Assembly (NCBI GenBank): GCA_009801085.1
Contig: VNWV01000064.1
Coordinates: forward strand, 1 to 30,838
DNA: 30,838 nucleotides
From: Lasiodiplodia sp. COLG20
Lineage: Eukaryota; Ascomycota; Dothideomycetes; Botryosphaeriales; Botryosphaeriaceae
Direction: 5' to 3'
This document shows, piece after piece, positions 9,748 through 21,258 of the stretch. The first letter of the stretch is position 1, and every line of letters begins with the position of its first letter. Both the position numbers and the translations under genes were made by a program. A model generated the notes under the pieces. That model was not told where the DNA came from. It saw nothing but the letters and a program-made list of their open reading frames with translations, and made no database searches.

Positions 9748-12700
9748 ATGCTTCGCTTCGCGGCAGATGTGCAGGCGGTAGAGGTGCTGTCATCGGAAGG
9801 GCCGATTCCAACTGCACCACAGCATGCTGCGGCCACATTTCGCAACTACTGCTGGCCGCCACTGCATGGCGACCCGTCGGATTCCGGAGAGCCTCCCAGC
9901 AAGCGTCGGCGCGTCAGTGCCGAAAATTCCATCGCGACAGAAGAATCTTTTGATGGGCGATTAGGCCATATCTGCCTCAGTCACCTTAGGTTTGACCTGG
10001 TGAGTATGCTGTTCATCTCTGCTGCTCTTCCGCTGAGCGAGGATTAGGTATTTCAGGATGGCCAGCACGCCTTTGCGACAACCGATCAAGCCCGAGATCT
10101 CATCATCACCGGCGCAGAGCTAACCTCTCTCTCGACTTTGCGATTGCAATTCTCGAATGGAACCCCGACCACAACCCTTGGCGTGACCCTCGCAATGCAG
10201 TCGCCGTGCGATCCCTTGCTCTCGCACTTAGGTTTTATTGTAAGATTCGTGGCTATGGCGTCTTCTACCGTGAGACAGAAGCCGGTGTCGCGACTGTTAT
10301 CCACGCACGCCACCGTTTCTCCGGGCTCTTCTGGCGCGTCACACCCTTGCTTGGAGCTGCAGCTCTTGTGGGCAATCGGGGTTGATGGCGAAGAAAGTAG
10401 CCGGTCAAACAGCGTCGTCGCCACGCTTGAAAGAGAAGTGCTATCGTATCACTTCCCTCCAGCCAGCCCGTCCGACATGCCGTGGAATATTCAATCATTC
10501 TACGAGAGCGTCCATGTACCACCTAAGGATTCCAGCGAGACACCGGACATCCCGAAGGACCTCTTGAACTGCACCCTCTACCCCTTTCAACGCCGATCTG
10601 TCCAATGGATGCTGCAACGCGAGGCTGTTAAATTGAGCGGGGGGAATGTTGTCCCTCTAGATGACGCGCATGCCCAACCGAGACGCCCCGCGCTGTCTTT
10701 CGAGCCTGGCTTTGATTGCACCAAGCGCCGTTGCTACGTGAGTCATCTGCGCAGAATGGTAATCAGCGATCTCTCGATGCTGTCGGACGATGAAACGGCC
10801 AGCAACCGGGGTATCCTTGCAGAAGAGATGGGTTTAGGCAAGACGGTTGAGCTCACTGCATTGATCAGTCTTCACCGACGTACAATTCAACGGCCAACCG
10901 TATTTGATAGATATACCGGGTCTGAAGTTGCTGCTAGCGGCGCAACACTCATCATCACCCCGCCGGGGATCTTGGAGCAATGGAAAAGAGAGATCAACAC
11001 CCATGCCCCTCAACTCAAGGTCTTCCATTACCGGGGGATGCCACCAGCTACGGCCCCGAAGAAACATAAAGACCCAGACATGGTCAAAGAACTGTTGAAC
11101 TACGATGTAGTGCTCACTACATACCACGTATTGTCTCGAGAAATCCACTACGCGAACACGGCCCCCAAACGCGATCTGCGAAGGCAGAAACAATACGAGC
11201 CCCGGCGGAGCCCGCTTGTCCAGATCTCGTGGTGGAGATGTTGCTTGGATGAGGCGCAGATGATAGAAAGCGGGGTTAGCCAAGCCGCAACGGTGGCCAG
11301 GGTGATCCCACGGGTAAACGCTTGGGCTGTCTCCGGAACCCCGGTGAGGAAGAATGTCCAAGACCTCCTCGGGCTCCTCGTCTTCCTTCGTCTCGAGCCC
11401 TTCTGCAGCTCCAAGCCCCTGTGGAGCCGTATCGATGCGAAGAGCTTCCACGAAATTTTCTCAACCATTGCCTTGCGCCATACGAAGGACCAAGTTCGTG
11501 AAGAGCTTCGACTACCGCCCCAAAAACGGATCGTCATGCTCGTCCCCTTCACTCCGATCGAAGAACAGAACTACAGCCATCTGGTCCAGCAACTTTGCGA
11601 GGACTGTGGGTTGAGCCCGGAAGGGAACCCGATGGGAGGCGACTTTGATCTGGAGGATCCGCGCATCGTGGAAAAATTGCGCGGCTGGCTGACCCGCCTT
11701 CGTCAGACCTGTCTTCATCCACAAGTTGGTGGGCGCAATCGTCGAGCTTTGGGACGTGGCAGCGCGCCTTTGCGAACGGTCGACGAAGTACTGGACGTCA
11801 TGGTCGAGCAAAATGACACTCTTGTCAGAACGGAAGAACGGGAGCATGTCTTGGCACAAGTAGTGCGCGGCCACATTTTCGGGTTTGCCAAGAACGACCC
11901 TGAGCGTAGTCTCAAGGCACTGGATATTTACAGCGATGCCCTAAAGCAAGCCGAGATGTTCGTCACTGACGCTCGCCGGGATCTAGCCCAAGAGGCGGCA
12001 AAGTTGCGTATCCGAGGGGCGGGCTCAACTGACGAGCTAGAAGTGGATCTGAAGACGGAGAGTGAGGGTGAGAGTGAGAGTGAAGAGGGAGACCAAGATG
12101 GGAAGAAAAATGGCCGCATGGCTATCTTGCGCAAGGCACTCCGATCTGCGCTCGAGGTCCAACACATTTGCACATTTTACGTCGCATCTGCGTACTATCA
12201 AATCAAGACCAACGAAGGCTTGACAGAACCTGACTCGGATGCTTTCAGGGAGTTGGAGAGGTCTGAGACGCAGTATTATGACCAGGCGAAGGTGATAAGA
12301 AAGGAGTTGCTGCGGGAAAGCCATTACAGGGCTGAGAGAGTCATGCGAAAGATCAAGGCTCAGGCCAAGGTACGTGAAATGTTATTCGAGAGGCGTTTTC
12401 TCTTCCAATCAGTATTGCTGACGGCGTCCCCAGGCTCCAGTTACGGAGATCCCCATTCCCGATGACCATGGTGGTATAGAGAGCCAAAGGATCCTGGAGA
12501 AAATGGACCGTCTGGCCGAAAGTCTCAACGAGCAAGGCATTCGACTCAATGAATGGCGGCAAGAGGCTGCCCGGATACTGCTGATGCCCCTGGTCGATGA
12601 GGACGACCAAGAAACCACTGGCGAAGAGTATGAAGCTAGCACGAAGGCTCAAGATGAACTTCAGGCATACATCACCATGCTCCGTGCTATCATTGCGGAC

Positions 12701-14278
12701 AGGCATCGCTTCTTGACAGGCCAAACGAACAATTTCATCGACGAGGAAACGAGTGCAGCCCGAAAACAAGCCAGAGACGGAAATGGCCCGGCGCCCGAGT
12801 TACTGCTGAAGCTGGCTGCGACGCGCGACCGACTTAAGCCTACCGACGCCGACGATTCCTTGAGGGGCATCATTGCAGAAGCCCGGTCCCTAGCCACTAC
12901 CTTGCAGTGGTCTTCGGAGAGCAGAAACGCGAGAGCGGGTGCAGAGCTAAGACTTGCGGAGAAGCAACTTGAAGATACGTGCAAGATTTTCAATGCAGAG
13001 ATCAAGAAGTTGGTCGAGCTGGAAAAGGAGCTCGAAACGTATCGGACTTGCATGAATCTGCGGGTGGAATTTTACAGGCAGTTGCAGGTTCTCAGTGATC
13101 AGCTTCAGCCATACAAAGAGGAGCTGGATGAAACGCTTGACAGGGAAGCGTTGCGCGCCCAGGAGCTGAAAGAGAACAGGACAGCCGATCGGCTGGCAGG
13201 ACTCAAGACGAAGCAAAGGTTTCTGCTGCACCTGAAGAGCGAGTCGAGCGAGCAAGACGGCCCACGGCTATGCGTCATCTGCCAGAGCGACTTCGACATC
13301 GGCGTGCTTACAGTGTGCGGTCATCAATATTGCAAGGAATGCTTCACGGTGTGGGCAAGACAGCATCATACCTGTCCGCTCTGCAAACGGCGGCTGAATC
13401 TGAGCCGGGACTTCCACGAGATCACGTACAAACCCAAGGAACTGCGTGCGCAAGAGGAGCGCCAAACCACGCCGCCATCAGACGGGCACTCGTCTCCCGG
13501 GTCGGGAAGCTCGTCCATCTACACCGAGCTGAGCCAGTCGGCAATGAACGAGATCAAGTCATTCGACCTGAACGGGTCGTTTGGGACCAAGATCGACACG
13601 CTGGCGCGGCATCTGCTGTGGATCCGACAGAACGACCCGGGCTCCAAGAGCGTCGTCTTCTCGCAGTACGGCGACTTCTTGAAGGTGCTGGGCGAGGCGT
13701 TCCGGCAGTTCCAGATTGGATTCGCCAACATCGCGGAGAAAGGGAGCATCGAGAGATTCAAGCAGGACGCCAGCGTCGAGTGCTTCCTCCTCGACGCGAA
13801 GTCGGACGCGTCGGGGCTCAACCTGGTGAATGCGTCGTACGTCTTCCTGATGGAGCCGCTCATCAACGCGGCAATCGAGCTGCAGGCGATTGCGCGGATC
13901 CACCGAATCGGGCAGCAGCGGCCGACGACGGTGTTCATGTACCTGGCGGTGGAGACGGTGGAAGAGAACATCTACGAGATCAGCGTGCAGCGGCGGCTGG
14001 AGCACATGGCAGGACGGGCGAAGGGCAAGTTGCGGTCGGGCTCGTCGACGCCGGGGCTGCAAGAAAAGGAGCTGGATGCGGCCAACACGCTCGAGATGCA
14101 GCAGGCGCCGATTTCCAGGCTGCTGGTGCAGAAGAAGGGCGGGGGCGAGGTGGTCAGCAAGGAGGACGTGTGGAGCTGTCTCTTCGGGCAGCGGCAGGTG
14201 AGGGGGCGCGGGGTCGTGGACGAGGAAGTCGGGCGGTTCCTGCGGGCGGAGGCGGCGGAAGGCAGGATGGGGCAGTAG
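9748..14278 (+). CDS. SNF2-family ATPase with RING finger (IRC20/SHPRH-like)
   Basis: Three exons, 9748-9999, 10057-12369 and 12434-14278, encode 1,469 residues. Introns are 57 nt (GTGAGT...TTTCAG) and 64 nt (GTACGT, branch TGCTGAC, CCCCAG), both phase 0. Residues 51-56 (SKRRRV) resemble a nuclear localisation signal. The N-lobe carries Walker A EEMGLGKT (Lys346) and a DEAQ box (Asp482). A long helical linker follows, with an acidic SEGESESEEG patch encoded by GAGTGA-type repeats at about 12058-12087. A C3HC4 RING begins at Cys1135 (CVIC...CGHQYC..C...CPLC). The C-lobe spans about 1240-1390, with DASGLNL (~1313) and the arginine-finger motif QAIARIHRIGQQ (~1339). Family knowledge: such enzymes couple SNF2 translocation to E3 ubiquitin ligase activity in DNA repair (yeast Irc20, human SHPRH). 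The reading frame in 10117-10375 is less certain than elsewhere. Confidence 0.92.
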
Positions 14279-14885
14279 TGAAGGGCGAGGTAGGTAGCGA
14301 CGAAATGTCTGCTGGCACGGGAACGCTTTGTCTGGCAGCGTGCATTCCGCACCGACCCGTGGGATCGGATGCTTGGCGAAGGCTTGAGTGGATTTAGCTG
14401 GCGAATCAGCGGGCGCGGGTCGTGGGGCAGCGCCCTCTTGTTGACAGCGTCAGGGACTGGGACTGGCGGGCTGCCTGCGCTGTGCTGCACTGCGCTGGCT
14501 GATTCTCGCACGCCCCCTAGTCCGCGTCTTAGTCCGCGTCGCCTCTCCTCGGTCGTCACAAGTCACAGGTCAAGCGGCCACCCTTGCGCCGCCCCAGGCC
14601 CTCCCTATATCATCTACCGCCAACGTCTGCCCCTGCGCTGTTCCACCGCTTCGTCTTGTCCCGCATCTTGGCACCTCAGGCTCAGCGAGCCAAGAACACC
14701 ACCATCGCCGTGTACGCCCTCCCGTGTACGCCTTGCACTGCTGCTGTGCTGAAGCTGACGTGCGATGCCCCCCAGCCCGCCTCGCCGCGACCGCCGAAAC
14801 CGCTGCCGCCCCCTGCCGCGCACACCTCACCGCGCTCCATCTCGTCCTGGGCTCCGCCGCATGATGTGAGCACCTGCACCCGAGC
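14279..14885. promoter_or_regulatory. Intergenic region and promoter of palF
   Basis: These 607 bp lie between two plus-strand genes and must hold the 3' end of the SNF2-RING gene and the promoter and 5' UTR of palF. The sequence is GC-rich and CCG/GCC-rich. One GCCAAG hexamer, matching the PacC core GCCARG, occurs at about 14689; a single hexamer is weak evidence for PacC control. No TATA box is clear. Confidence 0.4.
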
Positions 14886-17301
14886 ATGCCTACCAGTACG
14901 GCTCGCGCATCCCCAACAACGTCGCTGTCGCCGTCCCCGGGCCCGGGCAGGTCGCTGCTGTTGAAAATCAAGTCGCCCTTTTTCGGCTCCAAAGCCCGCC
15001 ACATCTCCGAGTTCTACATCAAGCCCGACGACCCGCACCGCCAGTACTCGCCCGGCGACATCATCACCGGCGCCGTCATCCTCAGGGTCGTCAAGCCCAT
15101 CCGCGTCACCCACATCGTCGTGTCGCTGCACGGCTATGTCCAGGTCTACAAGAACCCCAACTCGCCCGGTGACGGCTACCGCTCGCACTACTCGGCGATA
15201 GCGACCGGCAAAGGCAGCCGCATCGGCGGCTATTTCGGCAATGGCTTCGCCTCGCTGTTCGAGGACGAGGTCGTGCTCTGCGGCGAGGGTCGTCTTGGCG
15301 AGGGAACCTACCAGTTCAACTTTGAGCTGGAGTTCCCCAGCAAGGGCCTCCCCAGCAGCATCGATGTGAGTTGTCCCGCGCGCTCCCGTGTGCAAGCTGC
15401 TGACCCGTGCCCAGTTTGAGCGAGGCACCATCTCGTACATGCTGACGTCAACAATGACCCGTCCCACCACCATCATGCCCACTGCCACCTGCGACAGGAA
15501 AATCTACCTGATCGAAAGCATAGACATCGCTCCCTTGATCCGCCCCAAGCCGCGAATCGTCACCCTCGAACGCGTGTCCCGCCGGTCAAGGGCGAAAAGC
15601 AAGGTCAAAAAGGGCACCAACACCGGCTCGGGCTCCAACGGCGAAGGCTCCAGCGGCGACCAGTCCAACGGCCAGCCCCCGACCGAGCCTTCTCGCAGCA
15701 GCCGAGTCTCAGAGCTCAGCGAGGAGGTCGACACGCCGGGAAGCCCGGCCCCCAGCGACACGAGCTTCGAAAGCCATTTCAGCAGCAGCCAAGGCGGCTC
15801 TTCCAACGCGTCGGGCGCACTGTCTGCAAGAGGGACCGAGAGTGGTAAGCAGGGCTCGAGCAAGGGCGTCTTCGTGGACAAGAAGCCCATCACCGCTACC
15901 ATCGAGTTGTTGAAGGCTGGCTTCCTTCGCGGCGACAGCATCCCGCTGAAAATATGTGTCAGCCATACCAAACACGTCCAAAACCTGCGCGGAATCATCG
16001 TCACTCTGTATCGGCAAGCCCGGGTGGACATGCACCCCGCGATCCCCGTCGTAATGAATGCCAAAGGCGAGAAGGTCTCGAGCGAGGATTACTACCCGAA
16101 ATCGAAGACGGGCCTTGGCGGATTGTCTCTTTCTTCTGCTGGATCCAGCCATGTTTTCCGGAAAGATCTCGCCCAGTCCTTTGCGCCTCTGATCGTGGAC
16201 CCTCGCACACGGACTGCCGAAGTGAAAGCATCAGTGCGCGTGCCGGACGACGCTTTTCCTTCCATCACATCCGTTCCCGGCGCCATGATTTCTTTCAAAT
16301 ATTACGTCGAGATTGTCGTGGACCTTCAAGGAAAACTCACCGGGCTGGATAAGTATTTTTCTAATTCGGGCATGATGCTCGCCAGCGCCCCACAGCTCGG
16401 CAAAGCCGAGGATACCAACTCGGGGGTCTTTTCGGCTTGGGGAGGCCATTTTTTGGACACGGAGCCATTGCGGAGGGACAAAGGCGTCGTGTCTTGCGTG
16501 TTTGAGGTGATAGTTGGCACCAGGGATAGTGACCGGCGAAAAGGAAAGCGGAGAGCAACATCCGACAACGAACTTGACCACCCTCTTTCCGTCAATGGAG
16601 ACGTGAACGATCTGAATGAGGAACGGTCCCAGCTCACATGCTACGCATCGCAGCAAGCTGCGCTCCCTCTGCAGACCGGCCAAGACAATTATTACTACGG
16701 CCAGCCTCTCTACGGCGAAGGTTATAGTGAAGAAGTACCGCACCCTTACGCTCATCCGACATATCCCGTGTCAGACCTCACCAACGAAGATGCACTACCT
16801 GAAAAAGAACGGCTGCGTCGTGCAGAAGCACGTTTGATGCCCAGCCAGCCACCAGTAGAAGGCAGCTCTTCCGCAGCTGACGCGATTCACGTGCCCTCAG
16901 CACCCGTCATTCCGGAGGAAAGGCCTAGTATGATGTATCAGGCTGCATCTTCAGCAGACGTTGCAGGCCCCTCCGCCCCTCCACCGGTCGCATTTGGGCC
17001 ACCATCTCCAACCGCCTCCGAGGAGACCGCCGCTCCAACGTATGAAGAAAGGCAGGGAGAGCCAAGCCACTCTTCTCAACCCGCAGCCACAGATGACAAG
17101 CACGAACTCGCACGAAGGAGGCTCGAAATGGATAGGAGTGCACCAGACGAGGTGTCAAACGAGAGAGGAGCGAGTGACAGTGACAGTAGCCCGAGCGCTC
17201 CACCAGTTGTTACTCTCGCCCCTTCGGCACCTGTGCTCACCGATGAGGAATACGTCTTTCCTTCAACGCACCCCACTGACCTACCGAGATACGAGCGGTG
17301 A
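14886..17301 (+). CDS. palF: pH-response arrestin-like protein PalF/Rim8
   Basis: Exons 14886-15365 and 15415-17301 are split by a 49-nt phase-0 intron (GTGAGT, branch GCTGACC, GCCCAG) and encode 788 residues. The arrestin N-lobe starts at about residue 38 (FYIKPDDPHRQYSPGDIITG), continues through VTHIVVSLHG and LFEDEVVLCGEG, and crosses the splice junction as SSID|FERGTISYML. The arrestin C-lobe runs from about 330 to 540, with signature stretches VFRKDLAQSFAPLIVDP and VPDDAFPSI. The disordered C-terminal tail holds four PSAP motifs at about 654, 679, 753 and 763 and ends in LPRYER. Family knowledge: PalF binds the plasma-membrane pH sensor PalH, is ubiquitinated at alkaline pH and recruits ESCRT components, leading to PacC cleavage. 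Length and motif order match PalF rather than CreD/Rod1-type arrestins, which have PPxY motifs that I do not see here. Confidence 0.94.
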
Positions 17302-19993
17302 TGAACAATAACAAGGCGTTAAAACTTTGGCGTTTAGGGATGTCAGGCACGAACAAAGTTTGGGGCTCGTTAGGTTCGATCTTTGACACGAGCATTGGGC
17401 ACATCTCTCCTTTTTACATGTAATTTTTGTTTTGTTTTGGCGTGTTGATACCCAGGTCCGGCTCGGAACGATCGCGCGGGCTTTTGGCTTAAATTTGGGA
17501 AAGAAAGGGTTTAGTGTTGACGGCTTCATGTCATCCTCGTTGTGGAAGAAGTGAAATAAAAAAAAATAATCAACTGGGGTGCTCTTGTCTTAACTGAGAG
17601 ATGAAAGAGGACATTGGCCTTGAAGCATGCTTTCATCTGTTCTACGAGGGTTGAAAGGTCGGAGGTAATGGGGCAGTCGATATAGACGCCACCATTAGGA
17701 TTATAATCGCAAGTGAAAACCGAACAGACGATACAAAGAAAAGAAGTCCTATTCGGTCCGTTTTTGGCGAGAGCTACCTGGTGCTAAAATCCAATGGTGT
17801 GTGCTTACCTTACTCGCTTCATTGACGTTCCACAACCGTCTTCTTTCCAGCCAAGACTAATGGCTATGCATCCTTTCTATCTCTCCACGTTTACCGCCAT
17901 GATCATAGCAGGACCCACAAGCAGGCTACCTGTCGACAGGCGCGTGCAAGTCAGGACGGATGGGTAATGTGCTCGCGCAGAAAGAAACTCGATTCATTGT
18001 CAGCACTAAGAGTGTGATGTGCACGGTGCTCGTTTCGTCCACGCAAGTTGCGAGACGATCTTATAAGGGTCTGCCACGTTATCTTCTTATTTGCCCTGTG
18101 CTTATTGGCCCTCTTTCTATTTTAGTCTTCCCTCCGCGTGCCGATGCCTGAGGCTGTGCGTCCGCGCAGGAGCATTATCACGGCTGAAACCTGTTTCTTT
18201 TGGAGAGAAGAAGTTTAGCTTGCCTGATCAGCATGGATGCCCTCGTTCCTGAGACTTTGCGTGTGGCCGACCAATCGTCGGCGATGGTCATTGTTCGAAG
18301 CCGACCCACCATGGGCGCTGAGCCAATCAATCGCTGCGAACCGGGATGCATACGCCACGTGAGGCAGCGGCGAAGCAAAGCGAGACGAAGAAGCCACAGG
18401 GAAAAAAAGCGGAAGGGCTGAACAAACAAAATGCGGTCGGCTCTTCCGAATCAATCAAGTCGAACATAGGTGCCGGCCGGCTGATTGTACAGGGGAGGCG
18501 GCGGCCGGCAAAACCACCCCTGGAGCGCCCGACTGCGATTGCATGTTGTGCTGAAGGTTGTTGCTGGCCAGCAGCCGCAGTGGAAGCAGGTCACGGTACT
18601 AAAAGCCGGGGTGCGAGGCTAATAAGCGCCCTTGTGCTCTAAGCGCCCACGCGCTGGGGTGCCGGGAGGCCCGTGCGGCATGTACCTGTACCATCCCCCG
18701 CCCCCCCCGGAGCAGCAAGCCCTGATTGGTCGGAGGCCGGGCGCTTCGAACATGCACGATCTCACACAAGCAAACACGACGCACCCGCCGCCCCTCCTCG
18801 TCCCCCCGTGTTTCGTGTCAATCCTCTTCGAAGGGGGTGCTAAAAATGGTCATGCTAGCACGCCATTGGTTCAGCAGAACCGCGCAGCTCCCGGTCCCCT
18901 GCTCTCATTTGCCCCCTCCTCCCCACCCCAGCGTCACCACCGGCGGGCGCTTCGTGCTCATTCGTTCGCTCCCACGGGAAGGTTACAGGACGCCGGGATG
19001 GCATTTTTTAGGGTCGGCGGCAAAGAGACCACGCCGCTTTAACGCGAGCCAACACAACAATGACAATGGCCACCTCTTTCCCTTCCTCTTCCTGTAGACA
19101 GGAAAGCGCTGTGGGTACGGCTAGGTGTGCTGCATCGAAAGCAGCAGTTGCCCCTCTTGTCGGACCCAGTTCCGGCGCATCGGCAAACGGGCTCCTCTTT
19201 TCTTCGTTTACTTTCTGCACACCACCGTCGAAGCGCGTCTGGATTGGAATGTTTGTTTTGATTCCCATCTCCGTGTTCTTCTCCTGCTCTCGCTATCCCC
19301 TGTATGCACGACAGCCTCCAGTGCGCCCACTTATGTTTGACCCGTGTACACGAGAGATATGTATCCCAAAAAAGACAGTGAAAAATGACGCCCTCCCATG
19401 TTTCCCACATCTCGCCCACTGCGCCCGGCGCTAGAACAAAGGAAAATGCCAAAGAGACTTTGTGATCAGACACCCAACAAGTTGTAACAACAAGCCAATG
19501 GCACCACCCTATGCAACTCAGACGACAAAAGGAGTCGGATGTGTGCTGTGTCGACGTCTCGCGCCCAGTAAGTAGAGCGGAAGCAAATAGAGTCAAGAAG
19601 CAGAGTGCCGAAGAGTAGAAGTAGTATGCTGCTTGCGTGATATGTCGAACTTCATCCGAGCAGATTTTGTTTTTTTGTTCAGCAAAAAGTTCGTCAGAGC
19701 CATTACGTCGTAGATAGGTCTCCCTCCTCTAAAGTAGAGGCAGCACCTCGGCGGAGGAACCCCTCCCCCGAAAAATAACAAAGGAATTATGGAGAAGGCA
19801 ATGAGGGACAAAGGAATAGGTAAAATGAAGGCGAAGATAGCACTGTCCATCGTGCGCATAGGCGCGGGAGAGATAGCGGTCAGCCGCTCGCCAATGGCGG
19901 CAGAGTGGACAGAATAGGCGGTGGAGTAGGTGGAGCTGCGCGGCGTGAGCAGAGCGCACGCGTGCGGCACGGTACCGTCTGCGCCGCGGCCAT
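17302..19993. other. 2.7-kb gene-poor intergenic region
   Basis: The left part is the 3' flank of palF, and the right end is the 3' flank of the minus-strand gene ending at 19994, so the region lies between convergent genes. Overlapping frames of up to 185 codons (19039-19596, minus) show no domain and no consistent coding character. GTTCGAAGCC at about 18292 resembles a tRNA B-box, but no cloverleaf can be drawn around it. No mobile element was recognised. A 2.7-kb gap between convergent 3' ends is long for such a fungus and could hide a non-coding transcript. Confidence 0.45.
17555..17560 (+). terminator. Candidate polyadenylation signal of palF
   Basis: An AATAAA hexamer runs into an A-rich tract about 254 nt after the palF stop codon. 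It is the first such hexamer downstream. Fungal 3' end signals are degenerate, so this is only a candidate. Confidence 0.35.
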
Positions 19994-20704
19994 CTACTTG
20001 ATTCGTCTCCGCTTGCCCTTGGGCGCAGGGTCCAGAGGGGCGACATGTCCAGCATCGACCGGGGTGCGGGTGTAGGTGACGGTGCGAGTGACGACCTGGC
20101 GCACGCTGACTGCGCGCGTGTCCTTGGTCTTGGCGTCCAGGCTCCACGCGCCAGGGCTCATGGTTGCGCTGTAGGGCGAATGCAGCGAGCGCGCGCTCAG
20201 AGGGGTGCGCAGGGCGGGAGAGAAGGGACTCTGCGGGATGAGCAGGCGTGGGGTCCGCGCAGACATGGGCCGAACGAAAGGCGATGGTGGGGGGATGGTG
20301 ACGCGCATCTCGGTTGGCGCCGCCTTCGCAGCGTCGCCGGCTTTGGTCTCGTCGGGCGGCGGCGAGGCGCTGGACGAGGCGGGCGAGGCAGGCTTGTCGG
20401 CAGCAGACGAGGTCGAGGTGAAGGTGGTTGCCGACGAGGCCGACGACGTCCGTGACGTCGGCGGTCTCTCCTCGAAGGTGAACTTGGTGCTGGTGCCGGT
20501 GGGCATGGGGCTCATGAGGGCTGGCGAGAGGGCCTTGAGGAAATCGACGTAAGCGGCGGGCGGCGTGATGGGCGTCTTCTCGCCCTCCTCGCGCTTGACA
20601 ATCGACGGCGTGGCAACCTGCGGGCTGCGCAGCTCCGACGGGTACGTGGCCGACACGGGCGTCTTGAGGGCCGGCAGAGTTGGCTTCGCAGAGGTGGCGG
20701 CCAT
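19994..20704 (-). CDS. Conserved Pezizomycotina-type low-complexity protein
   Basis: An open frame gives 236 residues from the ATG at 20704. The protein is rich in Ser, Pro, Thr and Ala and probably largely disordered. Three short blocks look conserved: PALKTPVSATYPSEL near the N-terminus, KTPITPPAAYVDFLKALSP, and a C-terminal PRLLIPQSPFSP ... VSVRQVVTRTVTYTRTP ... PAPKGKRRRIK. I recall the same arrangement in unnamed proteins of other filamentous ascomycetes; function is unknown. The basic KGKRRRIK end could be a nuclear localisation signal. The open frame continues ten codons upstream to a CTCTCCAG acceptor at about 20735, so a 5' exon may exist, but no convincing donor or upstream start was found. 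Confidence 0.75.
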   Translation of the reverse strand: MAATSAKPTLPALKTPVSATYPSELRSPQVATPSIVKREEGEKTPITPPAAYVDFLKALSPALMSPMPTGTSTKFTFEERPPTSRTSSASSATTFTSTSSAADKPASPASSSASPPPDETKAGDAAKAAPTEMRVTIPPPSPFVRPMSARTPRLLIPQSPFSPALRTPLSARSLHSPYSATMSPGAWSLDAKTKDTRAVSVRQVVTRTVTYTRTPVDAGHVAPLDPAPKGKRRRIK

Positions 20705-21258
20705 GGCGGGCGATGTGGGAGTGTCGACGGGCACCTGGAGAGGGCGAGTGGTGATATTTGGGCGTGGTCAGGCGTGCCGCTGGGCGGATGTTTGGGCGCG
20801 TAGCTGAGGGTTAAAACAGCGAGGGGTGTGATGCAAGCCGGACAGGCCCTTGTAGGCTAGCAGCGGGGCCTGCGAGGCGAACGGCCGGCCAGTGCGAGCG
20901 TGACCGGTGAGGTGCGGCGCTTATGGACGCCGCGCAGCTGTGACTTGTAGGCGTCCTTGCAGCGGAGAGGCAAAACAACGAGTGCGTGCCGGCAGAGGGC
21001 GCGCGCAGCGGCCCGTTTTAAGTCGTTCCGCTCTGCTGCTGCTGCCGCCGGCGAAGCGCGCGAGTCCAGCGCCCGCATGCCACTGGCTGCGCCTGGGACC
21101 CGCTGCGGGCGCCAGCCGCCCGGCCTGCACCAGCGAATGAAGCTCACGTGGCTGCGGCGAAACGACACGCCCTTCGGCTTGCCGTGCGGCTTGTGCCACA
21201 GCTGCCGGCAAGCCGTCGTCCTTCCGTCCAATCGCTATCAATTCGCCCGTCGTCTATC
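20705..21258. other. Intergenic region between two minus-strand genes
   Basis: These 554 bp contain the 3' flank of hxB and the promoter of the low-complexity protein gene. The sequence is GC-rich and carries frames of up to 124 codons on the minus strand that show no domain. A possible 5' UTR intron of the downstream gene ends at about 20735 (branch CCTGACC, acceptor CTCCAG). Nothing else is identifiable. Confidence 0.45.

Noticed and set aside
10117..10375. An alternative plus-strand frame with fairly protein-like translation inside the SNF2-RING gene
   Set aside because: The main frame stays open from exon 2 start through the helicase domain and no introns would allow switching out and back. 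It stays a minor doubt and is noted in the gene entry.
13270..14397. A 375-codon open frame on the plus strand overlapping the end of the SNF2-RING gene
   Set aside because: It is in another frame of a clearly coding exon with helicase motifs. It is long only because the sequence is GC-rich and its translation is Arg/Gly/Ala-rich without a domain.
14684..14699. GCCAAG hexamer as a PacC site controlling palF
   Set aside because: A single six-base match is expected often by chance, and I saw no clustering of such sites.
18288..18305. GTTCGAAGCC resembling a tRNA B-box
   Set aside because: No matching A-box, acceptor stem or anticodon arm can be drawn around it.
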